From Actinomycetota bacterium (GTDB lineage Bacteria > Actinomycetota > Thermoleophilia > Solirubrobacterales > Solirubrobacteraceae): a DNA stretch of 64,000 bases. The stretch lies in contig VAXW01000005.1 of assembly GCA_005884115.1 (NCBI GenBank), positions 1,054,001 to 1,118,000 of the forward strand, written 5' to 3'. Below are positions 33,728 through 41,986 of the stretch, one piece after another. Numbering within the stretch: the first letter of the stretch is position 1; each line of letters starts with the position of its first letter. A program made the position numbers and the translations under genes. The notes below the pieces were generated by a model. That model saw only the letters and a program-made list of their open reading frames with translations. It was not told the DNA's origin and ran no database searches.

Positions 33728-34981
33728 TCAGAGCGGGTTGAAGAGCAGCCCCGTGAGCAGCTTAGGGTAGAAGTATGTCGACTTCGGCGGCATGTTCTCA
33801 CCGGCCGCCGAGACGTCGCGCACCTGGGAGACCGGGGTCGGGCGCATGAGGAACGCGGCGTCGTAGGAGCCCGATTCGACCATCGCGAGCGCCTCCGCGG
33901 TGTCGCGCGCGTAGAAGAGGCCGTTGAAGTGCGCGATGTCGTCGTCGCTCAGTCCGAGCGCGCCCTTCAAGAGCAGCGCCTCCAGCACGCCCGTGTCGAG
34001 CCGGCGGTAGGCCGGCGAATGTCCGCTCAGCGCAGCGTCGGCGGTGGTCTGGTCCTTCAGCGTGAGGCGCAGCGGCTGCATGCGCTGTCCGTCGATGTAG
34101 CCGAGCTGCAGCGGCCCGTTGCCGGGCAGCGGCGCGATCTGCTCAAGCGGCACCTCCTCCTGGGCGAAGTCGCGTGCGAGCACCTGCTCGAGCGCTGCGC
34201 GCCGCCGCTCGTCGAGGCCGCTCACGAGCCGGTGCGTGGGGAAGACAGTCAGGCCGGGGTCCTCGAGCGCGACCAGGCACATGAGCATGTAGCGGTGATC
34301 GCCCTCGCCGCCGACCTCCTCGGCGTAGGCATCCATCGTCTCGTAGCGGTGGTGGCCGTCCGCGATCAGCAGCTCGGCATCGCGCGTGGCCGCCCGGACG
34401 GCCGCGATCGCCTGCGCGTCGGCGACGCGCCACAGGCGGTGCACGGTTCCCTCCTCGTCGCTGATCTCCGCCCAGGGCGGCGCCTCGGTGGCGGGCTCCA
34501 GCGCCCTCCAACCCGCGCGCTCCGGGTCTGAGTAGAGCGAGAAGATGGGCGAGATGTTGGCGCGCGTGGCGCGCGTGAGCCGCAGGCGGTCCTCCTTGGG
34601 ACCGGGATGCGTGCGCTCGTGCGGGCGCATGCGGCCAGGCCCATAGCCCTCGATGCGCACGCGCGCGAAGAATCCCCGGCGCGTGCGCGGGCGGCCGTCC
34701 GGTCCCGTGTAGTCCTGCGTGTGCGCCCATATCGCCGGCTCCGAGTCGCGCACGAGAACGCCCTGCAGCTGCCACTGCTCGAACAGTTCGCCCGCGGCCG
34801 CATAGGGGTCGGGCTCACCCTTGGGCAGGTCGATGGCTACGACATTGAAGGGCGACCGCGCGACGAGCGCAGCGCGCTGCGATGCGTCGATCACGTCGTA
34901 CGGCGGCGCCACCACGTCCCGCAGCGAGCCGACCGCCGACCGGTCGTAGTGGAGCGCGCGCATCGGCTGGACCTCGGCCAT
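33728..34981 (-). CDS. DUF1015 family protein
   Basis: 417 residues, the usual length for the family. Family markers are VVAPPYDVIDASQRAAL near residue 24, HERTHPGPKEDRLRLTRATRANISPIFSLY, LIADGHHRYETMDAY and the C-terminal PPKSTYFYPKLLTGLLFNPL. A related archaeal protein group includes free serine kinases, so a phosphotransferase role is possible but not shown. The 3' end is 50 bases from the OsmC gene. Confidence 0.9.
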   Translation of the reverse strand: MAEVQPMRALHYDRSAVGSLRDVVAPPYDVIDASQRAALVARSPFNVVAIDLPKGEPDPYAAAGELFEQWQLQGVLVRDSEPAIWAHTQDYTGPDGRPRTRRGFFARVRIEGYGPGRMRPHERTHPGPKEDRLRLTRATRANISPIFSLYSDPERAGWRALEPATEAPPWAEISDEEGTVHRLWRVADAQAIAAVRAATRDAELLIADGHHRYETMDAYAEEVGGEGDHRYMLMCLVALEDPGLTVFPTHRLVSGLDERRRAALEQVLARDFAQEEVPLEQIAPLPGNGPLQLGYIDGQRMQPLRLTLKDQTTADAALSGHSPAYRRLDTGVLEALLLKGALGLSDDDIAHFNGLFYARDTAEALAMVESGSYDAAFLMRPTPVSQVRDVSAAGENMPPKSTYFYPKLLTGLLFNPL

Positions 34982-35100
34982 CGCAGGTGGCGAGGCTAGC
35001 AGCGGGGGATGCCGGCGGTCGCGGCTCGTGGGCGGCTCCGCGCTCGCCCGCAGGCCTGGACGGACCGACTGCGAGCATCGTGGCTAAACTCGCCAGGCGT

Positions 35101-35177
35101 CGGGGCGTAGCTCAGTCTGGTCAGAGCGCCGCATTTGGGGTGCGGAGGATTCGCCGGTTCAAATCCGGCCGCCCCGA
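35101..35177 (+). tRNA. tRNA-Pro (anticodon UGG)
   Basis: A full cloverleaf. Acceptor strand CGGGGCG pairs with CGCCCCG, D-arm GCTC/GAGC, anticodon stem CCGCA/TGCGG around loop TTTGGGG (anticodon TGG, proline), T-arm GCCGG/CCGGC around TTCAAAT. The discriminator is A at 35177; CCA is not encoded. As I fold it the variable loop is 7 bases, two more than usual, making 77 in all. Confidence 0.95.
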
Positions 35178-35316
35178 TTTAGATACGGAGACGGCGAAGG
35201 AGTGCAGCAGCGCGCGAAGTCGCTGCAAATCGGGCAGACTTTTCCGTGCAGGAGGCTGCAAGCGGTGCGACTTTGCTTCCAGCTTTGTTGCCATCCGCTA
35301 GCGCGAGGCGTAGGCG

Positions 35317-36222
35317 TCACCACGCGTAGGTAACGCCTGTCAGCTTTTCGCTCGCCTCCCAGAGGCGCCGGGCCGCGTCACCGTCACGCGCAGCGTCGCT
35401 GCGCCCCACTCTCTTCGGCCACCCGCGCCGCTCCATGAACCCGTCGGGCCCCCAGTAGTCGTCGGGGCCGACGTCCGGCATGGTCGCGGCATACAGCTGG
35501 GGGAGGGCCCCCATGCGATCGGGCTGGGCGAAAAGCCGGTCGCTGAGTTTCGCTCCCAAGCGGTAGCCGGTGGCTACGCCGGACGAAAGGTTCGTGGCGG
35601 CGTAGCCTGGGTGCGCGGCAACAGCGAGCAGGTCGGCGCCGGCAGAGGCGGCCCGGCGCTGCAGCTCGCTCGTGAAGAGGAGGTTTGCCAGCTTCGCCTG
35701 GATGTAGGGGAACCACCGCGAGTACCCCTTCTTCTCCCAGTCGTCGAGGCGAATCCTCGCCGCGCGGTGGAGGAAGGAGGATACCGTCACCACTCGCGAG
35801 CGGTTAGCGCGCCGCAGCAGCGGCAGGAGCAGGCCGGTAAGCGCGAAGTGGCCGACGTGATTCGTGCCGAACTGCATCTCGAAGCCCTGCTTCGTGCGCC
35901 GGCGAGCAGCGATCAGACCGGCGTTGTTCATGAGCACGTCGAGGTGGCCGAGCTCCCTGGTTAGCCGCTCGGCACACGCTCGCACGTCCTCGAGATCGGC
36001 CAGGTCGAGCGGCACAACCTCAGGCGCGGCGTTGGCTGCGGCGTTCTTGACAGCCTCGACTGCCACCGCGGCCTTCTCCTGGTTGCGACAGCCCATGAGG
36101 ACCAGGGCCCCTCGTGACGCGAGCGCTTCGGCCGAACGCAGCCCGAGCCCGCTGTTCGCACCCGTCACGAGAATCGTCCGACCCGTTTGATCGGGCATAT
36201 CGTCGACCGTCCACCTCGCCAC
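35317..36222 (-). CDS. Short-chain dehydrogenase/reductase
   Basis: A 301-residue SDR. The cofactor loop is TILVTGANSGLGLRSAEALASRGA (TGxxxGxG), with MNNAGLIAARR and FGTNHVGHFALTGLLLP next; the catalytic residues are Ser in TVSSFLHRAA and Tyr/Lys in YIQAKLAN. The lead WTVDDMPDQTG and the C-terminal GPDDYWGPDGFMERRGWPKRV are typical of retinol-dehydrogenase-like bacterial SDRs with unknown substrate. A GTG at 36222 gives the family start; a TTG at 36249 would add nine residues. Confidence 0.88.
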   Translation of the reverse strand: MARWTVDDMPDQTGRTILVTGANSGLGLRSAEALASRGALVLMGCRNQEKAAVAVEAVKNAAANAAPEVVPLDLADLEDVRACAERLTRELGHLDVLMNNAGLIAARRRTKQGFEMQFGTNHVGHFALTGLLLPLLRRANRSRVVTVSSFLHRAARIRLDDWEKKGYSRWFPYIQAKLANLLFTSELQRRAASAGADLLAVAAHPGYAATNLSSGVATGYRLGAKLSDRLFAQPDRMGALPQLYAATMPDVGPDDYWGPDGFMERRGWPKRVGRSDAARDGDAARRLWEASEKLTGVTYAW

Positions 36223-36554
36223 GGTCCGATCATTCCACCCCGAGTGCAACAGAGGGGTGTGGGGCGCCTGCGAGCAGTCGCAAGAGTACGGTTACGCTGT
36301 CACCTTCGCGGGCGTCTGAGCGGCAGTGGCTGCTGCAATTGCGCTTTGCGACCGGTACTTGGACTATTCCAAGCCCAGAGCGGCAAGGTGACGAGGCGCG
36401 TCGTCTCCTTCGACCGCGAGCACGCGCTCACCGACCTCGGGCGCGGGCTGGATGCCGACTCCACGGGCGAGTGATCTTCCGGTGGGCGAGCACGACGGAG
36501 CGTCGCCCTTCCGGTCGCGATAGAAGCAGCACGCACACTTGACCTCCGATGGCC
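36223..36554. other. Gene-poor stretch
   Basis: 332 bases between an SDR gene and a lipoprotein gene, both on the minus strand. Short open frames exist on both strands, but none has a plausible start, site or protein pattern. I see no repeat or RNA. Confidence 0.45.
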
Positions 36555-37148
36555 TCAGCGAGTCGCACACCTGCCAGCGGCTAGCGAGATCACGATTCGC
36601 CGCGGAGCGCGCTCGTGATCGACGCGGACGTCGAGAGGCACGCAGGCCGGGATGGATCGCGCGACGAAGCCGCCTGCCCAAAAGGTGACACGCCGACCAC
36701 CGGCGTTGCTGTCGCTGCGGCGGCGATCGCACGCGACAAACGTCACCGCCGAGTAGGCGGCCCGAACTGAGAGATCGCTGGCTTCGCGTGCATAGCCCAG
36801 CAGTCCGGCACGCTCACGTGCACTCGATGCAAGTTGAACGGTCGCGGCGTGGCCGGGTTGCAGCAGCGCAGGGCTCTTCCACCATCCCAAACGTGTGATT
36901 TCGCCGACCGACGCCTGTGCCGCATCCGCGGCGCCGACGAATGCGAGCGGACCAACCACGATGTCGTGGAGACTGTGAAATCCGCCTCCGAAAGTCCCGG
37001 TGGACTGGCGCGAGCAGTCGGCCAACGCCTCTCGCAAGGGCGCAGGCAGGCGCCTTGTAGGCGCTGCCCTTTCACCACCCTCGCCACACGACGCGATCGG
37101 AAGGGCGCTCGCCATCGCCGCACCGACCAGGATCACACCACGGCGCAT
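36555..37148 (-). CDS. Putative lipoprotein of unknown function
   Basis: 197 residues with a lipoprotein signal: MRRGVILVGAAMASALPIASC, lipid cysteine about 21. The mature part contains PLREALADCSRQSTGTFGGGFHSLHDIVVGPLAFVGA and a C-terminal VTFWAGGFVARSIPACVPLDVRV, a beta-rich extracellular-looking module with two further cysteines. I do not recognise the family. Confidence 0.6.
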   Translation of the reverse strand: MRRGVILVGAAMASALPIASCGEGGERAAPTRRLPAPLREALADCSRQSTGTFGGGFHSLHDIVVGPLAFVGAADAAQASVGEITRLGWWKSPALLQPGHAATVQLASSARERAGLLGYAREASDLSVRAAYSAVTFVACDRRRSDSNAGGRRVTFWAGGFVARSIPACVPLDVRVDHERAPRRIVISLAAGRCATR

Positions 37149-37245
37149 CTCGTGGCCAGGATGCTACGCCGGGCAGGGGAGGGCTCTGCTTTACCCTGTG
37201 AGCCGATGGCGGGTAATCAGTGAGCGCGGCTGACGCGGCTGGGGC

Positions 37246-37752
37246 TCAACTGCGCTTCAGCCGCTGCGACAGCTTCGTCCTGGCGTTGAATACGCCCTTC
37301 ATCGCCCTGTCAGCCGCCGACCCGTCGAGCGGCATCATGCCGATCTGGCGCGCGTACTGCAGTTGATCGACGACGACGAAGTTCGAGACGACCTTCCCGT
37401 CGCGCACGACGAAGTGGTCGATGCCGTCGATCGCGAGCGCCTTGCCGGTTGGCGCGACGCCGAGCAACGGGCCCGAGTGCGTGCCCGTCATGTGCCACTG
37501 CACGAACACATTCTCGCCCTGCTCGGCGAGTCCCACGATCTGTATGTTCCAGTCGGGGACGGCGGCGAACACGTCCTCGAAGTAGGCGACGATCTCATCG
37601 CCACCGTGGCAGGTCCTGTCGGGGAAGCGCTCGACGGTCTCGGTCGTGTAGAGCTGCCCGAGCGAGGTGGCGTCGTGTCGGTTGAGGATCTCGAACGCCC
37701 AGCGGATCAGATCCGCGTTCGAAACGTCGGTGGGTGCGGTTGCAATGGCCAT
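37246..37752 (-). CDS. SnoaL-like polyketide cyclase / NTF2-fold protein
   Basis: 168 residues of the NTF2-like SnoaL group: NADLIRWAFEILNRHDATSLGQLYTTETVERFPDRTCHGGDEIVAYFEDVFAAVPDW, then VFVQWHMTGTHSGPLLGVAPTGKALAIDGIDHFVVRDGKVVSNFVVVDQLQYARQIG. These positions match ester cyclase-type proteins. Without a polyketide cluster nearby, a cyclase role is unlikely; a small hydrolase or isomerase is possible. Confidence 0.85.
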   Translation of the reverse strand: MAIATAPTDVSNADLIRWAFEILNRHDATSLGQLYTTETVERFPDRTCHGGDEIVAYFEDVFAAVPDWNIQIVGLAEQGENVFVQWHMTGTHSGPLLGVAPTGKALAIDGIDHFVVRDGKVVSNFVVVDQLQYARQIGMMPLDGSAADRAMKGVFNARTKLSQRLKRS

Positions 37753-37996
37753 GAAGCGATTGTGTCAGCTACGCGGCCGGGTAGGCAAGGCGCGGGGTGG
37801 GCCTCCTGAACGTTCATGGACCTCGTCGCCGCGAGGCCATCGCAAGCGTGATGCATCGGTGGGTACTGCTGTGGTGGGAGTTCGGAAGCGCTCGGCCGAC
37901 TGATGGTGCGAGGAAAAGCAACATGGCGAGCAAGCTCGCTTCGGCACACTCGATCGAAAAGGAGTGGCGTCGCCGGGCGGCCCCTTGGGGCGTTCC

Positions 37997-38359
37997 TCAG
38001 GCCGGTGGCGCGACGGCTTCGATCAGCTGAAACGGCACCGGCTTGGTTTCCTCCGTAAACCGGTGGCGGATCTCGAAGTCCGCGCTCTCGAGTAGGCCGC
38101 TGAGCCCCGGGCCGAGCACCTCGGGCGCGTGCGGCTTCTCGATCCAACGCATGTACATGGAGAACACGCGCGACGGACGCGGCGGTGGGTCGATGTCTAC
38201 AGCGAGCAACAGCCCGCCGCGGCGTAGAACCCTTGCCGCCTGGCGGACAGCGCTCATGCGCACGTCGCTCGGCAGCTCCTGCAGCCCATAGGCCGCTGGC
38301 ACAACGTCGAAGGGATCGCCATTACGACACCGACAAGAGGCAAATCCGTGACTCAGCAC
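37997..38359 (-). pseudogene. Truncated SAM-dependent methyltransferase (C-terminal half)
   Basis: A 120-codon frame in which homology starts only at about residue 14: GDPFDVVPAAYGLQELPSDV, then AARVLRRGGLLLAVDID, the post-motif I part of UbiE/class I methyltransferases. The upstream glycine-rich SAM site (motif I) is missing and the first 13 codons look like junk, so this is about half a gene. The 3' half ends naturally at 37997. Together with the DUF899 fragment next to it, it marks a deletion joint. Confidence 0.65.
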
Positions 38360-38455
38360 AAGGTCGGAACCTGCGAGGAGTGGCGGGCGGCGCGCGGTGG
38401 GCTAGCCAAGCTCGAAGCCGAGCAGGCTCAGCGGAACGACGAGAAGTCCGGGTCC
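38348..38455 (+). pseudogene. DUF899-like N-terminal remnant
   Basis: From a GTG at 38348 the frame reads VTQHKVGTCEEWRAARGGLA and a helical continuation KLEAEQAQRNDE, matching the opening helix of DUF899 thioredoxin-like proteins (HKVGTREEWLAAR..LL..EKE). The rest of that protein, including its Cys-containing domain, is missing; the frame beyond about 38455 has no such pattern. It overlaps by 12 bases the opposite-strand methyltransferase fragment. Confidence 0.5.
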
Positions 38456-38495
38456 GAGATCGCCGGGCAGCAGCAGAAGCAAATGGTCGCTGGCC

Positions 38496-38960
38496 TCACC
38501 GAGATCGAGAGGTCTGCCCGGCGTGCGATGGGCGGGACATCACCGCGGTCTGCTGCGAATCGGCGCGCCCGCTGTTGGCGAGCAGAAAGCCGCACTGCTC
38601 GAGGCTCGGACAGCCGCACTCGAGCCCCTCTTGGAGCAGACGCTTCATTCCGTTGGCTCGTGCGATCAGCGCGTCGACGTCGGAGAGCTTCTGTCGGGCG
38701 AGCGCCTGCCACCGCTCCGACGGGGGTGCCGTGGGGGCGAAGCCCTCGAGCAGCGTGCGAGTCTCGGCGAGCGTGAAGCCGGCTCGCTGCGCGACATCGA
38801 TGATCGACAGGCGCGTAAGCACGGAGGCGTCATAGCGGCGCTGACCGCCCACGCGGTCGGTCTGAGGCAGCAGGCCGATCTGCTCGTAGTAGCGGATCGC
38901 CGAGCGTTTGAGGCCCGACCGTCGGGCGACCTCGCCGATCGACCACTCGCTCTCCTGCAC
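38496..38960 (-). CDS. MerR family transcriptional regulator with C-terminal cysteines
   Basis: 154 residues. The winged helix is EWSIGEVARRSGLKRSAIRYYEQIGLLPQTDRVGGQRRYDASVLTRL, the full MerR DNA-binding domain, followed by the dimer helix and a C-terminal cluster GLECGCPSLEQCGFLL. The Cys set recalls SoxR-like redox or metal sensors without being identical. GTG start at 38960. It is divergent from the gene at 39040, and the promoter between them has the 19-base spacer that MerR activators need. Confidence 0.9.
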   Translation of the reverse strand: MQESEWSIGEVARRSGLKRSAIRYYEQIGLLPQTDRVGGQRRYDASVLTRLSIIDVAQRAGFTLAETRTLLEGFAPTAPPSERWQALARQKLSDVDALIARANGMKRLLQEGLECGCPSLEQCGFLLANSGRADSQQTAVMSRPSHAGQTSRSR

Positions 38961-38976
38961 GACCTTAAAAACCTCC

Positions 38977-39007
38977 TTGACTTCAAGTGCACTTTACCCC
39001 CTACGGT
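38977..39007 (+). promoter_or_regulatory. MerR-type promoter with 19-bp spacer
   Basis: A -35 TTGACT (38977-38982) and a -10 TACGGT (39002-39007) are separated by exactly 19 bases, the overlong spacing that MerR regulators correct by bending DNA. The spacer holds a perfect palindrome AAGTGCACTT (38985-38994), the expected operator. The promoter faces the gene at 39040; the -10 lies 33 bases before its start codon. Confidence 0.68.
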
Positions 39008-39039
39008 CGCTGAAACGTCGACCCAAAGGAGGAAGCGAC

Positions 39040-39453
39040 ATGAGACAGATCGGCTGCTACCGGGGCCTCGCCAACCAATGCGACCCGCCCTCCGAGGGCC
39101 CGCTGAACCGCACGGCCCGGGGCGCCCGCGCGCTCGCGGGCGTCCTGTTCATCGCCCAGGTCGGGCTGCTGTACACCTGGCCTCTCGGGGCGCTCGCAAA
39201 ACTCGGCCTGCCGGGCGCCGTCCTCTGGCCGCTCGCAGCCCTTGGGCTGTGGCTCGGAGTCTCCCACCTCGTCGCGGCCGCAACCGGCTACCGCGGCTGT
39301 CCGGAGATCGGCGCGATTGCAAGCCTGCTGATGCGCCGACGGGTTCTCACGAGCTGCGAGCCGTGGGAATCGTTCGATCGCCGGATCGAGCGTCGGCGCC
39401 GGCAACCCCGAGGAGGCGAGGAACACTCATCGAAGTCGTCCGCGCCGGCTTGA
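39040..39453 (+). CDS. Small membrane protein, probable MerR target
   Basis: 137 residues with helices about 33-53 and 57-80 (GVLFIAQVGLLYTWPLG and ALAALGLWLGVSHLVAA in shortened form), then GYRGCPEIGAIASLLMRRRVLTSCEPWE, a conserved-looking cysteine-containing segment, and a basic tail. It resembles DUF2892-type inner membrane proteins in layout, but I do not claim the family. AAAGGAGG lies 8 bases before the ATG. The divergent merR gene suggests redox or metal control. Confidence 0.65.
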   Translation: MRQIGCYRGLANQCDPPSEGPLNRTARGARALAGVLFIAQVGLLYTWPLGALAKLGLPGAVLWPLAALGLWLGVSHLVAAATGYRGCPEIGAIASLLMRRRVLTSCEPWESFDRRIERRRRQPRGGEEHSSKSSAPA

Positions 39454-39664
39454 GCAGTCGCCAGCTTCGAAGCAATTCCCACTCGTGCCAGGAGACGTGG
39501 GAGGACTCACCGGCCAGCTACCCGCAAACACCGCCGTATGAGTGGTGGCGCCGGAACGACGAGTACGAGCGGCGTCGAGGGTGATCTACCGGGCACGGTG
39601 TCCACGTGTGTGAGCGCCGCACCTGAGCGCGTCGGCGGCTAACGGAGACGGATATTGTGGGCTC

Positions 39665-41986
39665 GTGGATGCTGCGGTCGGGGAGGCCCGCACGAACGGC
39701 AGCGCCGCGCAGGCCGATGCTCCTGCGCAGGTGGTTCTGCTTGCGGAGATGCGCAGCGCGACCGAGACGCGCCTGGTGCAGAACTGGGCGCACGCGGAGC
39801 ATCCGGGCGCGCCGATCCTGCAGCCCAACGATCCGCAGCTTGGCACACGCCTGACCGCAGACGGCGACCCCGAGGTGATCCCGGTGCGCGTGACATGGGT
39901 GCCGCGCGAACGCAACGGCGATCGGCGCGCGCGGGCTTCCGACCTGCTCGCTCTGACCAACCCGCGGCGACCATGGGCGCGGCGACAGCAGCGAATCGCC
40001 CGGCGCGAGCCCGATCGCGTGCACGTCGTCGCCGGAGAGGGCGCCCGTGTCTCTGCCCTGCGTCGGCGCTTCCAGAAGCAGTCAGGTTCGTCCGGGACCC
40101 CGCACGCCTTCGGCGAGTTCGTGGCTCGGCAGGCGACGCTCGCATGCGATCGCGCCGACAGGGCGATCATCGGCGATCGCTACAAGGTTCCCCGACTGGT
40201 CGCCGAGCAGATCACCGCGAGCGCCAGCTTCCGCGAAGAGATCCAGGCGCTCGCCGAGCGCGAGGGACGCTCGAGCGAGCAGGTGATGAGCGAGGCGACT
40301 GCCGCGCTGAACGAGCTGGCAACGGTCCAGAGCCCGCTCGCGATCGACGCGTTTCGGCTGCTGCTCAGCCCGATGCACTCGCGCGCGTACGAGGTCGAGG
40401 TGGACACCGCCGGCCTGGAGCACCTGCGCGCGCTCAACCGCTCGCACGCGCTCATCTTCCTGCCCACCCATCGCAGCTACACCGACCCGCTGATCCTCGC
40501 GCAGGTCCTGCACGACAACGACTTTCCCCGTAACCACCTGCTCGGCGGCAACAACCTCGCCTTCTGGCCGATCGGGCCGCTCGGCAAGCGGGCCGGCCTG
40601 ATCTTCATCCGGCGCAGCTTCGGGGACGACCCCGTCTACAAGCTCGCGGTGCGCGAGTTCCTCGGCTACCTCGTCGCCAAGCGCTTCAACATCGAGTGGT
40701 ACATCGAGGGGGGCCGCACCCGCACGGGCAAGCTGCGCCCGCCCAAGTACGGGCTGCTGCACTACCTCGCCACCGCGATCGATCGCGGCCGCGCCGACGA
40801 CGTGATGCTCGTCCCCGTGTCGATCAACTACACGCGGTTGCACGAGGTCGCGACGATGGCCGAGGAGCAGGGCGGCAAGAGCAAGAGCGCGGAGGGCCTC
40901 GGCTGGCTGGCCGGGTACATGCGCGCGCAGCGCCGGCGGGTGGGAAGGGTGCGCATCGACTTCGGCGAGGCGATCTCGTTGAAGGGCGCCCTCGAGGAGG
41001 GCGCCGAGAGCGTCGCGCGGCTGGAGAAGGTCGCGTTTCGCATCTGCGACGGGATCAATCGCGCCACGCCCGTGATGCCTGCCTCGCTCCTGACCCTCGC
41101 GCTGCTCGGGTCGCCCGATCGCGCCCTCACGCTCGAGCAGGTAGCGCGGATCCTCGCGCCGCTGATCGACTATGTGGACGAGCGAGCGATCCCGGGCGAG
41201 GTGGAGCAGCTGCGCGCGCCCGCGCGCCTGCGCGCGGCGCTCGACGAGCTCGTCACAGCCGGGGTGGTCAGTCGCTATGACGGCGGATACGAGCCGGTCT
41301 TCTCGATCGCGCCCGGGAGCCACGTCGTCGCGGCCTTCTACCGAAACGGCGTCCTGCATCACTTCGTCAGCCGCGCGATCGTCGAGCTCGCGCTGCTCTA
41401 TGCGGCCAAGCAGGGCGAGGCGAACGGCGCCGCTCTCCTCGAGTCCGCCTGGGAGCAGTCGCTGCGCGTACGCGACCTGTTGAAGTTCGAGTTCTTCTTC
41501 GCCGAGAAAGAGCTCTTCCGCGAAGAGCTCGCGCAAGAGCTCGAGCGGATCGACCCGCAGTGGCGGGAGCACACGCGCAGCCCGTCCGAAGCGGGGGCTC
41601 TCCTGCGCGCCTCGCGGGTGCTCGTCGCCAACCGCGCCCTGCGCTCGTTCCTCGACGCTCAGCTGGTCGTATCGGAGGGCCTCGCCGCCCGCAGCCCCCG
41701 CGAGGAGCTCGACCGCCCGGCGTTCGCGCGCGAATGCCTTGGGGTGGGAAGGCAGATGCTGCTGCAGGGGCGGCTGCACAGCGCCGAGTCGGTCTCACAG
41801 GAGCTGTTCGGCTCTGCGCTTGCGCTCGCCGCCAACCGCGACCTCTTGGACCCCGGGCGCGAGGATCTCCAGGCACGGCGCCAGGCCTTTGCGGGCGAGA
41901 TCCGCGACGTCGTCGGCCTCGTGGAGCAGATCCGTCAGCTCGACGAGGAGCTCATCCAGGAGATGCTCGATGGCCGCGGTGGGTAG
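39665..41986 (+). CDS. plsB: Glycerol-3-phosphate 1-O-acyltransferase (PlsB-like)
   Basis: A 773-residue membrane-associated acyltransferase that makes lysophosphatidic acid. The catalytic H-x4-D is His269-RSYT-Asp274 in FLPTHRSYTDPL; motif II is GGNNLAFWPIGPLG, motif III YIEGGRTRTGKL, and motif IV VMLVPVSINYTRL. The first 200 residues are an extra N-terminal region, and the C-terminal half is the helical PlsB extension. The order resembles mycobacterial plsB2-plsC-tgs. The GTG at 39665 is favoured by spacing; the next gene overlaps its 3' end by 17 bases. Confidence 0.92.
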   Translation: MDAAVGEARTNGSAAQADAPAQVVLLAEMRSATETRLVQNWAHAEHPGAPILQPNDPQLGTRLTADGDPEVIPVRVTWVPRERNGDRRARASDLLALTNPRRPWARRQQRIARREPDRVHVVAGEGARVSALRRRFQKQSGSSGTPHAFGEFVARQATLACDRADRAIIGDRYKVPRLVAEQITASASFREEIQALAEREGRSSEQVMSEATAALNELATVQSPLAIDAFRLLLSPMHSRAYEVEVDTAGLEHLRALNRSHALIFLPTHRSYTDPLILAQVLHDNDFPRNHLLGGNNLAFWPIGPLGKRAGLIFIRRSFGDDPVYKLAVREFLGYLVAKRFNIEWYIEGGRTRTGKLRPPKYGLLHYLATAIDRGRADDVMLVPVSINYTRLHEVATMAEEQGGKSKSAEGLGWLAGYMRAQRRRVGRVRIDFGEAISLKGALEEGAESVARLEKVAFRICDGINRATPVMPASLLTLALLGSPDRALTLEQVARILAPLIDYVDERAIPGEVEQLRAPARLRAALDELVTAGVVSRYDGGYEPVFSIAPGSHVVAAFYRNGVLHHFVSRAIVELALLYAAKQGEANGAALLESAWEQSLRVRDLLKFEFFFAEKELFREELAQELERIDPQWREHTRSPSEAGALLRASRVLVANRALRSFLDAQLVVSEGLAARSPREELDRPAFARECLGVGRQMLLQGRLHSAESVSQELFGSALALAANRDLLDPGREDLQARRQAFAGEIRDVVGLVEQIRQLDEELIQEMLDGRGG

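Noticed and set aside
36187..36474. A plus-strand frame in the gap before the lipoprotein gene.
   Set aside because: Composition is Arg-rich and it overlaps the antisense SDR start; no recognisable protein.
39449..39584. A 44-residue frame ending PYEWWRRNDEYERRRG after the MerR target gene.
   Set aside because: Start would be TTG with no site, no homology pattern; it may be the read-through of a frame of the previous gene.
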